A DNA stretch of 64,000 nucleotides from Pilaira anomala (Eukaryota; Mucoromycota; Mucoromycetes; Mucorales; Mucoraceae). This document shows, piece after piece, positions 23,116-33,627 of this stretch (its first letter is position 1; each line of letters begins with the position of its first letter). Below the pieces are notes generated by a model. That model made no database searches, was not told the DNA's origin, and saw only the letters and a program-made list of their open reading frames with translations. The DNA lies in NCBI GenBank assembly GCA_025716855.1, contig JAIXMQ010000006.1:609501-673500 (forward strand), read 5' to 3'. A program made the translations under genes and the position numbers.

Positions 23116-24223
23116 ATGACTACCATTCGTATTGGTTACGGTAAAAGACGCGTAAAATAAGTTATTTTCAGAAGCTTGTTGTAATATTGACACTTATTGT
23201 ACTAGTACCTGAACATTTCTCTACCCCTTTGTATGTTGCTCGCGACCTCGGTTTTTTTAAAGAGACTGGTGTTAATGTTGAACTTGTTTTGTGTCCTGGT
23301 AAAAAATATATACTCTATATGTGCATAACAGACAGCTGATAACATATGGTTTTTTTTTTTTTTTTAAAGGCGGTACAGGTGAAATGACATCAAAACTTCA
23401 AGATAAATCACTTGATTTAGCTATTGCTTTAACTGAAGGACTTGTAGCAGGTATTAGCAAAGGACAAGATTGGTACAAAATTGTAGGTACTTTTGTGGAT
23501 GCACCACTTTGTAAGTATATAAATCAATAGATATTCATAACAGAAAAAAAAAAAAAAAAAAGATGACTCATGCAGATGATTGTAAAAGGTTGGGCACTTT
23601 CTGCAGGAAAGGACTCGAGACATGATTCAATTGATACACTTTACAAGACAAATGTAGCTATTTCACGTTATGGCTCAGGATCTCATATTATGGCCTATGT
23701 ACTAGCAGAGCAAAGAAAATGGTTAAAGAAGGATGAGACACCTTTTGAATTTACAGTGTTGAATGATTTTAAGCGTATGCGAGATGGAGTGAATGATGGT
23801 AGCTGTGACTATTTCATGTGGGAAACATTTACAACCAAGCCTTATCATGATTCAGGTGAAATTAAGCGTATTGGACAAATTACACCACCTTGGCCAGCAT
23901 TTATGTTTGCAGCTCATACAGATTTATTAAAAGAACATGTTGAAGATTTGACCAAGGTTTTAAAGGCAATTGAAAAGGCAACTAAAATCTTTATGGAACA
24001 AAAGGAGGATGAATCTGTCAAACATGTTATGCGTATCTTGAATTATCCTGAAGAAGATGTACGTCGTTGGTTTAAGACGGTTCATTATGCTAAAGACACT
24101 CAAGAGGTTTCAAAAGAAGCTATCAAGGTTACTTTATCCACTTTATTAAATGCGGGTGTTATTCATGAACCTATTAAACCCATTGAAGATTTTGTTGATC
24201 TTCAATTAGCTCATTTTACTTGA
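23116..24223 (+). CDS. Cytosolic PBP2-fold protein (Ca3427/NMT1-like)
   Basis: Four exons, 23116-23140, 23206-23298, 23370-23510 and 23589-24223, give 297 residues. It reads like a type-2 periplasmic binding protein of the nitrate/sulfonate/taurine/thiamine-precursor group: an IRIGYVPEHFSTPLYVARDLGFFKETGVNVEL start, a GTGEMTSKLQDKSLDLAIALTEG block, a GKD..I..L....VAISRYGSGSH interdomain strand, and DYFMWETFTT. There is no signal peptide or lipobox, so it is likely cytosolic and not part of an ABC importer. Proteins of this kind are known in yeasts (the Ca3427-like family); their ligand is not established. It may be related to thiamine-precursor proteins or derive from bacteria, but that is inference. 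Confidence 0.8.
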
Positions 24224-24778
24224 TTAATTTTGAATAAATATTTTATTTATATAATGCCGTAATTTCTTTCCGTGTCTTTGCATTATAAGTAATACGATAT
24301 GCAAAAGGTTGTACCAAACCAATACATACATTGTCCACTGAGCAAGAACATTAGTTAAACTAAATTCCTTCTTTTCTTTTTTTTTATTTTGGGCGGGGCT
24401 GATGTTGTTTGTGTTAGGATGGACAATAAGAACAAGGTTTAATATCAGACTCCCGTCAATGATCGAGAAAGTAACATGCGAGTTTAATTCAAAATATACC
24501 TTTACCGCCAAAATTCTAAAAAAGCAAAACTGTTGCTTTATTTTAACATTAATATAATAATAATAAAGGGTAATGAAATTTATTTGTTATAAATAATTGT
24601 GTGGGTGAGATGTTTGTATATGTGATACAACAACAAGAATATAAATAAGGCAATTGTGAGGCTACACAAAATAGTAAGTATAGTATCAAAAATATAAATA
24701 TATACGTATATATATAAAAAAGAGAAGGAGGGAGGGAGGGAGGGAGGGGTATTTTATTTTATAATGTGTATAAAACTA
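24224..24778. other. Intergenic, convergent 3' ends
   Basis: Lies between the PBP-like gene (plus) and the bHLH gene (minus), so it is mostly 3' UTR. A minus-strand open frame at 24224-24511 has no domain and looks random. The notable element is the G-run array at 24730-24749, listed separately. Confidence 0.5.
24730..24749 (+). repeat. Five-run G-quadruplex-type repeat (GGGA)n
   Basis: Four GGG runs plus one GGGG run are separated by single A residues, a textbook intramolecular G-quadruplex pattern in DNA on the plus strand. It lies about 30-50 bp past the stop of the minus-strand bHLH gene, so that transcript would carry the C-rich version in its 3' UTR. Confidence 0.85.
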
Positions 24779-25400
24779 TTACGCTTGTTGTTGTTCATCC
24801 CCTGTGATATGAAGTTTTCCAAATTGTTGTTGAAATTGTATTGAACCAACTCGCTCATGTCTTGATCTTGCATTATTATGTTGATTCATCATATTATGCA
24901 TTACTTGTTGTTGTGTATATAAATCGATATTATTGTTGTTATCTTCTTGTTTTAAACGATGGTCTATTTCTCCTCTTTTAGCAAGTTCAATAAGACGTTC
25001 AAGCTCTTGAATTTTACTCTTACAATTTGTCACTTCTTCTCTCAACTCTTTGATGTGATCAACTGATAATTTGAGGATAGTACCTTTATTGATAGGTTTA
25101 CCATTAGCCCCATTTTGACCTGTTGCAACAGACATCACATTTGAGCTAGCAGGAACGGATTCCAATAAATGATCAGGTAACATAGTTGATAACTCTTTTT
25201 TTTTTTTTTTAATAATATTTAATCATTTATGTACATATATATATATATCTAAATATATTTATTACCTTGAATTCTTTCATTAATATTATCTCTTCTTCTT
25301 CTTTCAACTGCATTATGTGATTCACGTCTTCTTCTTCTTTTTTCAAAAATTTCTTGATGACTATATATACAAGTTTTAATAAAAAATCTTCTCACGCTTT

Positions 25401-25432
<32 letters not shown>

Positions 25433-25808
25433 TACTGTACTTTCTCTGACTTAATTCGTCATCGTCACCAGCATTAAAACCGTCTATTAAATGACCTGTA
25501 GAATTTGAAGGAGTGACTAAAATATCTCTTCCACCGAATACAGGTGATTGACCAAATGAAGAAGCATTTGAGTCTAAACTTGTACCAAACCAATTTGCAG
25601 ATGAATCAGCAAAAGGTACACTGTGTCCACCACCATTGGCAACTGTACTTGAAGGATTAATTGCCATAGGTCCAAAATTATTAGAATGATGAATATTGTG
25701 ATACGATGGTGAATGTTGTTGATTTAAACTTGTTCGTGTTCTTGGTTGATTATTGACAAACATATGATCTTGATTATCCATATGAAATTCTTGATTTGTA
25801 GAATACAT
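24779..25808 (-). CDS. bHLH transcription factor
   Basis: Three minus-strand exons, 25808-25441, 25360-25266 and 25194-24779, give 292 residues. The first 120 residues are low-complexity, Asn/Ser/His-rich. The bHLH domain spans the exon joins: a basic region at about 130-147 with RRRRRESHNAVERRRRDN, helix 1 (INERIQELSTMLP), a loop, and helix 2 (NKGTILKLSVDHIKELREEV). A short coiled coil follows, then a Gln/Asn-rich tail. His138, Glu142 and Arg146 are the three contacts that specify CACGTG E-boxes, so that target is expected. It resembles the USF/MITF-like group, and fungal Esc1-type factors are possible relatives. The first intron holds a T10/A25 tract. Confidence 0.88.
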
Positions 25809-25854
25809 TTAAAAAGAAAGGGTTTATATAAAGTAAAGTAAAGAAAAAGAAAGG

Positions 25855-25886
<32 letters not shown>

Positions 25887-28196
25887 TAAAATATTTTTAT
25901 ACATCTTTCTCAGCTGATAACACAACCTTTCCCTTTTTAGGTTCCGTTTTCAGTAACCTTTATCTTTTTTTTCTTTTCAACTACTTTTTAAAACTGTACA
26001 CTCTATTTTATTTTATTTTTATTTTTTAAAAAAAAAATACTTCTTTCTCTTTCTATTCATTAATAAAGGAGAGGAAAAAAAAAGTGGTTGGAAGGTGGCA
26101 CAGACCATCTCAAATGACCTCTTTTTTTTTTTTTTTGTCAATTATTCTATTTATGACCAAATGAAATCTTTTTATGTCGCAGCAATACTTGTACAAAGAA
26201 CCTCTCTTTAAATGGATAATCAATGTCATTTTTCAGTGTCAAGTTTTTTTTTTTTTTCTTATCTTTCAACGACTTTCTCGATCTATTTTTTTTTAAATAG
26301 AGCACGAATTAAAGTATCTGCATATAACCTTAAATTGACATTATTTTATTCAGCTTTTTTTTTTTTAAAGACCTGAAAAAGTAAAAATTGTTAAAAGCTA
26401 CTCACATCTAGTATAAAAAAAAAAACATGGCTCAAGCGCAGCAAGCAGTAATAATGAGATCAGCTGGCACTGCCCTGATTTTATTAAATTCAAGTGACCT
26501 ATTGACTGAATCAGCTGATGAACGAAACGTCCCTTTTTTTTTTAAGACTAAAAAATCAATCACTTGGGATAAAATGCTTGCAAATTATTACATGCCTTGG
26601 GTAAAAAAACATAACATGCAGGCAAAAAAAGAAACTCTTTGTTTACTACTTTCTGATTGGTTAACGATTTAATAAATTCTATCATCTCGGAACCCTTTTC
26701 AAAAAGACACTGCTTTTTATTATTATTATTATTATTATCAGAATATATGCATAGAATTATGAGTACAAGAAAATGGCGTATAATAAACGGTACTACCTGC
26801 CTAGTAGTAACAATCGGTTTGTTTTCTTTACATAGTTTATATATGCACTAAACTCTTTATGACATTTTCAGTTTTTTTTTTTTTTTTTTTTTTTTGCTCC
26901 TGTATTATCATTATTTGTCTTGTGTAAACAAATGATTATACAAAAAAGAATAGATCGACGTGCGTGATATCTCCCATGGTAAAATTATTATGACGTTTTA
27001 AAGCTCATAATTGGATTTGATGTACAAGTATTTCCTGTGAAAGAACATTTTAGAGTTCAAGTGGATAAAAAAACGTAAACCCAAATAAAAAACAATGTCA
27101 AGCGACAAAAACATCGTAAAATTGAAAGCACATGGTGAGAGTGATAACCTGTTGTTCTTTTACTGTTACATTCATTATTACCACTCACCTGGATAATCGT
27201 TGTTATTTTTTGTCATTTTGTAGGAGTCAAGTGAGAGAGGGTGAGTGGACTACGGTCATGATATACAAATAAATTAACTTATTAAGAAAAGTGACGTTTA
27301 GATAATATTTAATATATCCTCCATATACCTCTACTGCTTCAAGTTTAAATTGATGCACTCAAGATATCTGAATAATAATATATCAGCTTTCAACCTCCTA
27401 ATAAACATTGTTGCTCCTCTCGAATGAAGACTGATGATATGTAACACAAACCATTAGGCAAAACAGCCCACTTGAAGAATATCTATTCTTGACAAAGCTA
27501 GTTAAATACAAAGCATTATTTCTTGTAGATATTTAATTCTCAATTGACATCAACTTACTCGGTAACTATATATATAGTAGTCTGGCGTGTTATCAAGTCT
27601 TTTGGGGCTTTAATTATATGCTACACACATACATTTTTTTTATTTCTATAACATAGCATTGTAGAAAATCTGTATCAATAAAGTGTGTTAAAAAGATTTA
27701 CAGCTTAAAGATCTCTATTGTTTGCTTTATTTTGGATCGCCTCTCCATTCATTGAAAGATTTTAAATCATCGCAAGAAGCTTACATTAAAAAAAAAAAGA
27801 CAACATTCATGCAAAAAAAAAAAAAAAAAAAAAAAAAAGAGAGTAATGCTTGGTCGCTCAAGCAAAACGAACAAAAATAGACGAGTTACCCTTAATTCAT
27901 ATGATATTCCTTGTCATGAAAGAGCAAAAAGACTAATATCACGTATTTAAGTCACAGAACTGTCATTTTAAAAGCGTTTCTTTTTTTTTGCTTGTCACAC
28001 AAACCTTACGGAGTCAAAGCTAAAACGGTACCTAAAGACTTTTTTTTCCTTTTCTTTTCTTTAAAAGAGAGTTCATTTTTTTAAAAAAATATAAAAACTG
28101 TATACAGAAATTCAAAACGTACACAATTTTGCTTATATGTCGTGTAACTTTGCCCAAACCTTAATTTTAAAACCGCCGAAAAATAATGCAAAAATG
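25809..28196. other. Intergenic, 2.4 kb, gene-poor
   Basis: Upstream region of the bHLH gene extending to the tRNA gene. It holds many homopolymers (A27 at 25856-25882, T21 at 26874-26895, A26 near 27813-27838) and a (TTA)n run near 26719-26738. An 81-codon open frame at 26427-26672 shows no domain and was not accepted. A tiny spliced frame at 27095-27234 is discussed in the findings. Confidence 0.45.
28190..28194 (-). terminator. RNA polymerase III terminator of tRNA-Ile
   Basis: A run of five T on the minus strand, two bases past the tRNA 3' end, is the standard Pol III stop. Confidence 0.75.
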
Positions 28197-28291
28197 TGCT
28201 CTAGGCGAGGATCGAACTCGCGATCTTCGCGTGACTCTAGTATATCTTAACAATATAAGCACGACGCTCTAACCAACTGAGCTACGAGAGC
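28197..28291 (-). tRNA. tRNA-Ile (anticodon UAU) with intron
   Basis: The minus strand folds into a full cloverleaf of 74 nt once a 21-nt intron (28253-28233) is removed. It has a 7-bp acceptor stem starting GCTCTCG with one C-T mismatch at 6:67, a D-arm GCTC/GAGC, an anticodon stem TCGTG/CGCGA, anticodon TAT, a 5-nt variable loop, a T-arm GCGAG/CTCGC with TTCGATC loop, and discriminator A. The intron follows position 37 as is canonical. A box (TAGCTCAGTTGG) and B box (GTTCGATCC) are intact. It reads the rare AUA codon. Confidence 0.95.
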
Positions 28292-28350
28292 ATTTCTTGT
28301 CGATTTTGAAAAAAGCACAACTATATACTCAACGCAAATTCTGAATTTTT

Positions 28351-28367
28351 CACGTGATATTCACGTG
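28351..28367. promoter_or_regulatory. Tandem CACGTG E-boxes
   Basis: Two copies of TTCACGTGAT lie 11 bp apart, centre to centre, so both face the same side of the helix. They are about 60 bp upstream of the tRNA-Ile gene and over 2 kb from the next protein gene. CACGTG is the site expected for bHLH factors with a His-Glu-Arg basic region, such as the one encoded at 24779-25808. Function is inference. Confidence 0.5.
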
Positions 28368-29378
28368 ATTAGCTACAATTAACGAATTTGCGCCGATTTT
28401 AAACTTTTTATAATTGCTAAGATAGAGTCAAAAAAAATTTTTTTCTATTAACTATACAGTAGAGTATGAGGCTTTTCATATATATAAAAAAAAACTCCCC
28501 CTTATTACTAACAGCCATTTAAAAAAAGGGATACAATTCGCGTTATAACTCTAGTACAAGACAAAAAGAGTAGCCGATATTATATAGTACATCCAAAAAA
28601 TAATAATGTGTTTTACTGGCTCCTTATGCATTATTTATTTTTTTTTAAAAGAAAAAAGAAGAGAAAAAAAGCAAAAGAAAAGAAATAAAATAAGAATAGC
28701 TTGTTACTGTAAAAAAAAGTCCAAATGGGAATAAAGAAAAAAAAAAATAAGTTAACAGAAATTGGCACCTCTGAGATATGAGTATATCACCTGTTTGTAA
28801 ATAAATAAATTGTCATAAACAACAGGTACAATAGAGCAACATCGCTTTTCTTTTAAAAAAAAAAGAAAAAAGTTACGAGAAATATGTTGAAACTAAATTT
28901 CTATCTCCATGATAATAGATCAAGGTTTTGCACCCAAATTTTGATACAGATACAGATCTTCAGATAATACATCCAGCCCTAATCTTGGAATTTATTTTAA
29001 ATAACACAACATGGTGTCAAATTGTGTGAATACTTTGTCAATCATAAAATTCAGTCTTTTCTTCTTTTAAAGTCTACTTCTACCTTCGGCTATTGACTCA
29101 CTCACCCACTACCAGCTTCTTTGACTTATCGACCATTAATATACGTCGTATAGAAACATTTTTTATCTGCCTTTTTAATTATTGTAGAGTGATAGCTGTA
29201 CTTTTAACAGGATTTTAACTCAACGATTCAACACAAATCTAATGTTGAAAAAAAAATGCGGCACATGGCCGTTGCTACATTATTTCAGTGAAATCAAAAT
29301 TAAATACACAAATAATTAATAAAGCAGGTTTTTGTCATGCAAGACGTCGAAAGAGTAAAATTATGTAAGATATCACTC

Positions 29379-29382
<4 letters not shown>

Positions 29383-29437
<55 letters not shown>
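29383..29437 (+). repeat. Poly(A) tract of 55 bases
   Basis: Uninterrupted A55, the longest homopolymer in the window. It could be simple slippage or the tail of a retroposed transcript; no source gene is visible next to it. Confidence 0.9.
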
Positions 29438-29439
<2 letters not shown>

Positions 29440-30401
29440 GAATATGATTTTTATTATTTGGACAGATTTTTTCAGAGCTGAATTTTTGTTATTATTTTAT
29501 TTTAAGAAGTTAATTACCTATCTTCATCTATTTTGACATGCGCCTTATTGTAGCTGATATTGGCAGCGATCATCATTGCTTTTTTTTCCAATGATTATTT
29601 CCCAACCGTTACTTTCACAACCCATATCCAGAATGTCTTACTGGATTAAACGGTAGTTATTAAATCTCGGGTAATATTGTATATGTCTTACCAGGGCCAG
29701 AGATTAGATTCTTGACCCACGGAGGAGTTGTCAGAAGAAAGCATTTTGTCAGGTGTTACAGTAAATTGTTAAAGATCTTATGTCGTATCTTCTATTTTTT
29801 TTTTTTTTTTTTTTTTTTGTAAAATTGAATTCAGAGGAAAATCAATAAAATAAAGCAATGGGTCACATATCGCAGTGGGATGTAACTTGAGGTACGAAAG
29901 GTCTAGAACATAAAAATAATAATAATAAGAAGGTAGTGGTTTCTTCTATACGGTTAATCGTTTGAGCCTTCAACAATTCAGTTCAGAAATAATTTATTTA
30001 ACATTCAAAAATCGGTCCAAATAGAATACTTACGTATGCTCTTCCTATTTTATGATACGTCGGTGCAACAAAAATATATTTGGAAAACGCATACGCAACA
30101 AGAATGTTTTTTTTGGGTTACTTACCCGTTGTCGTTACACCAAAGATGGTTCTTAGGCTGTCTGAGCGAAGAAATTCAATATATGTTTAAAACTATACAG
30201 CAAGTAATTTTGTGTGTGATGATTCAAAGCTATATAGAAAAAAAAAAAGGCGAATAAAACCGAAAAGATATATATTTTTCAAAATTGAATTCATAATATG
30301 TAATAACTCAATGTAGCTTATTATAACAATGACGTTTGTTTGTAATTAATCATATCAAGAGCAAATGAATTCTCAGTTTTAGGTTTATATCTTTTGTTAT
30401 C

Positions 30402-30439
30402 CCGATGATACCTGGGAATCAAATATAAACGTATATAAG
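30402..30439 (+). promoter_or_regulatory. Core promoter of alcohol dehydrogenase copy 1
   Basis: CCGA, then CTGGGA (30412-30417), then TATAAA (30424-30429) and TATATAAG, 64-101 bp before the ATG. The same three elements in the same order precede the paralogue at 54055, with spacings that differ by only a few bases, which suggests a conserved promoter. Confidence 0.55.
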
Positions 30440-30502
30440 GGTTGTCAAATTGAAGTATATTTGTTTCCACATTAATTATTTTAACTTTATAACTCTTGAA
30501 TT

Positions 30503-31752
30503 ATGACTGATACTTTTACTGGATGGGCAGCTACTGCTAAAGGTAAAAAAAAAAAAAAAGAAGATAAACAGGAAATTTTCTTGTATGTATATTAACTTTT
30601 TTTTTTTTTTTCTTTTTAGGAAAATCACTCGCTCAAACAGAATTGAATCTTCGAAAGTGGGACGAGGATTGCGTGGATTTGGATATTACGCATTGTGGTA
30701 TTTGTGGCAGTGATATTCACACTTTAGACGAAGGCTGGGGACCAACAGATTTTCCTTGTGTGGTCGGTCATGAAATTGTTGGCGTTGTAACTCGCGTGGG
30801 TAAGGATGTGAAGGGCATTCAAGTAGGTGACCGTGCTGGTGTTGGGCCACTCTGTGAGTCTTGTGGTGAATGTGATGCTTGTAAAGAGGGCTTCGAAAAT
30901 GTCTGTGAAACTGGTTTTATAACTACATATAATAGTAAATGGAGCACAGGAGATAAAACCTATGGTGGTTATGCTGATAAATGGAGAGGTGATTATCGTT
31001 GGGTATTTAAGGTACCTGACAATATGTCTAGTGAAGACGCTGCTTGCTTTTTCTGTGCAGGTGTTACTACTTATGCTCCTTTAAAAAATAACGGTGTCAA
31101 TGAAAAGAGTGTTGTAGGTGTCTTGGGTATTGGTAAAGTAGTTTGAAGTGATCTCAATGTATAATTTACATAGACTAAGACATCCATATTTTTTTTTTGT
31201 AGGCGGCCTTGGTCATTTTGGTATTTTGTTTGCTAAGGCTATGGGTGCTACTGTTATTGGTATGTCTCACAATGACAAAAAGAGAGATGTTGCCGCTGAA
31301 CTTGGTTGTGATGACTATATCAACACAGCAAATACTGAAGATATGCAAAGGTACAGAAAAAAGTTAACTCATATCCTTTGCACTGGTAACGGTAGAGACT
31401 TCAAATGTAAGTTTTTAAATCTTGGATTATTAGAAGAAAATATTAACAGTTTTATCTTTTATGTATAGGGACACCATTCTTGAACCTCTTACATGTAAAT
31501 GGTAAATTCATGAACGTCAGCGCTCCCGAGTGGAACTTTCCTGAAATCTCTCCATTTGAATTACTTGCTAACCAAATCCATATTTCTGGTTCTTGTGCTG
31601 GTTCTCCTTCCGAGATGAGAGAAATGATGCAATTTGCTGCCGACAAAAATATAAAACCTTGGATTACTTCGTACAAGATGTCTGATGTAAATAAGGCTAT
31701 CGAAGATTTTAGATCAGGAAAACCTAGATTTAGATTTGTATTGGAAAATTAA
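30503..31752 (+). CDS. NADP-type alcohol dehydrogenase (cinnamyl-ADH/Adh6 family), copy 1
   Basis: Four exons, 30503-30542, 30620-31132, 31203-31406 and 31469-31752, give 346 residues. It is a zinc medium-chain dehydrogenase: catalytic-zinc ligands Cys39 and the GHE motif at 63-65, a structural-zinc cluster CESCGECDACKEGFENVC, then a GIGGLGHFGILFAKAMG Rossmann turn and a GMSHNDKK stretch of the kind that accepts NADP. The family reduces aldehydes such as cinnamaldehyde, veratraldehyde and fusel aldehydes to alcohols, in the cytosol. Exons 1-3 have exactly the same lengths (40, 513, 204 nt) as the inverted copy at 52812-54055, so the two are duplicates. The second intron is 70 bp with a T9GTAG acceptor. 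Confidence 0.93.
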
Positions 31753-32242
31753 TAAAATGAATATAATTTGCAAGTTTTAATATATCGTTTTTTGGAAGGT
31801 GGTGTATCTCATTTACGTACCAAATTTTCAAAGTTTAACGTATTAATAAATCCAAGATTTGTGATCAGATTAAAATTACACAAAATTATTTAGCATCTAT
31901 GCTACATGACTCAGGCACACATCTTCATATATTACTCCCTCGAATATCCATGTAGATATGAAATTTTACATGTATTTGTATATTATAGAATAAGAGAATA
32001 GAAAGTTTACCTGTATCCACATCGACCTGTGGTATGTAATCAAATGTGCAATTGCATTTGATTTTTATTTATCTTTTTTGCCTGTCAGACTTCTTGGTTT
32101 CAAAAGTCTGATCTGTACCTTTATATCTACCAATCAAAGGCTGTTAAACACTCTTATCACCAATCACGTAAAAAGCAAAAAATAAAAAGATTTCTTTTTT
32201 ATAATTTTTTTTTTCTTCTTCCTCCAGTTTCTTTTTAACATA
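31753..32242. other. Intergenic, upstream of glutaredoxin gene
   Basis: Holds the 3' UTR of the dehydrogenase and the glutaredoxin promoter. An 8-bp inverted repeat TCAGACTT/AAGTCTGA with an 11-nt loop lies at 32085-32111, and a TGCAATTGCA palindrome at 32047-32056. Two CCAAT boxes are listed separately. No gene seen. Confidence 0.5.
32130..32164 (+). promoter_or_regulatory. Paired CCAAT boxes upstream of GRX gene
   Basis: Two ACCAATCA elements (CCAAT at 32130-32134 and 32160-32164) lie exactly 30 bp apart, 79-113 bp before the ATG. In fungi CCAAT boxes bind the Hap/CBC complex, which with HapX controls iron-related genes. Monothiol glutaredoxins are iron-sensing partners, so regulation of this kind is plausible but inferred. 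Confidence 0.45.
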
Positions 32243-33503
32243 ATGGTCAATTTAACAGAGATTAGTTCTGACGCACAATTCAATGAACTTGTAGCAAAGA
32301 AAGATTCAGTTCATGTATTAAACTTTTGGGCTTCTTGGGCTGAACCTTGTCAACAAATGAATGAAGTATTTGCTGAACTCGCTGGCAAGTTTCCTGCTCT
32401 CCAATTCTTAAAGGTAAAGGTTTATTTTGTATTTTGTATGTTTACATTGGCTAATTACTGTTTGTATATTTTAGATTGAGGCAGAAGAATATCCTGACAT
32501 TTCTGAAAGTTTCGAGATCTCTGCCGTTCCCACTTTTATTATCCTCAAGGTAAATATCTTATAAAGATACTTGGTCTTTTATATATACTAACATACGTGC
32601 TAATCACTAGGGTGGTAAAATTGCTGACCAAATCGAAGGTGCAAAGGCAGCTGAATTAACCAATGCCGTTGCCAAGCACGCCAAGGGTGTATTGAATAAG
32701 TTTGCCAATACAGCTGCAGCTGGCACAGAAACTGGTGTCAAGCCCGTCAAAGATCTTAATTCTCGTCTTAAGGCACTTGTGAATAGTGCACCTGTTATGA
32801 TCTTTATTAAGGGTACTCCTCAACAGGTAAAGAAAACAAAAGGACATTTGATTTGATTAGTCATGCAAATAGATCTAATTCGTATACATATATATATATA
32901 TATATTATTTTTTTAGCCTCGTTGTGGTTTCTCTCGTCAATTAGTTGAATTATTAGCAGAAGAAAAAGTCAAATATAGTTCATTCAATATTTTGGCTGAT
33001 GAAGACGTTCGTCAAGGTAAAAAAATAAAATAAAATATATATATATATATATATTATTCTTATTAGAAAAGTATTCTGTATTAATTCTATTATATTTTGA
33101 TATAGGATTAAAGGCATATTCTGATTGGCCCACTTACCCACAAGTATATGTTAACGGCGAATTAATGGGTGGTTTGGATATTATTAAAGAAATGATTGTA
33201 TCAGGTGAATTCAAGGAAATGTTACCCAAAGATAAAGATTTATCTACACGTCTTCAAGAATTAATTGAAAAGCAACCTGTGATGGTATTTATTAAGGGTA
33301 CACCTGATGAACCTCGTTGTGGATTCTCTAGACAATTAGTCTCTTTATTAAATGATAGACATGTAAAGTACGGTCATTTTGATATCTTATCAGATGATGA
33401 AGTCAGACAAGGTATGAAGGCTCATGTAGACTGGCCTACATTCCCCATGTTATTCTATAAAGGTGAATTATTAGGTGGTTTAGATATTGTAAAAGAAATG
33501 GTA

Positions 33504-33537
<34 letters not shown>

Positions 33538-33627
33538 CATAATTTATTTATTTATTTATATAAAACTAACAAATAATTATGTATTTAGATTGAAAGTGGT
33601 GAATTTGATCAAGTTTTAACAGCATAA
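32243..33627 (+). CDS. GRX4: Monothiol glutaredoxin Grx3/4 (PICOT) with two Grx domains
   Basis: Six exons, 32243-32413, 32475-32549, 32611-32826, 32917-33016, 33106-33500 and 33589-33627, give 331 residues. A thioredoxin-like domain (1-110) with a WAEPC site (Cys36) is followed by two monothiol glutaredoxin domains (about 130-230 and 235-331), each with IKGTP and a CGFS site (Cys157 and Cys259). CGFS glutaredoxins bind a bridging [2Fe-2S] cluster with glutathione, deliver iron-sulfur clusters and sense iron in cytosol and nucleus. Two Grx domains is the animal PICOT arrangement; yeast Grx3/4 have one. The two Grx units are closely similar to each other. The last intron holds a T32 run. Confidence 0.95.

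Larger units (their letters stand above)
28292..30401. other. Intergenic, 2.1 kb, gene-poor
   Basis: AT-rich DNA between the tRNA and the first alcohol dehydrogenase gene. It contains the paired E-boxes (28351-28367), an A55 run, and T26 near 29793-29818. A 73-codon open frame at 30036-30257 has no recognisable domain. No gene accepted. Confidence 0.45.

Noticed and set aside
24224..24511. 95-codon minus-strand frame
   Set aside because: Lies in the 3' UTR of two convergent genes and shows no domain.
26427..26672. 81-codon plus-strand open frame starting MAQAQQAV
   Set aside because: No recognisable domain, ends inside low-complexity sequence, and no splice continuation that reads as protein.
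30036..30257. 73-codon frame upstream of alcohol dehydrogenase copy 1
   Set aside because: No domain, no start context, unlike the coding composition of neighbours.
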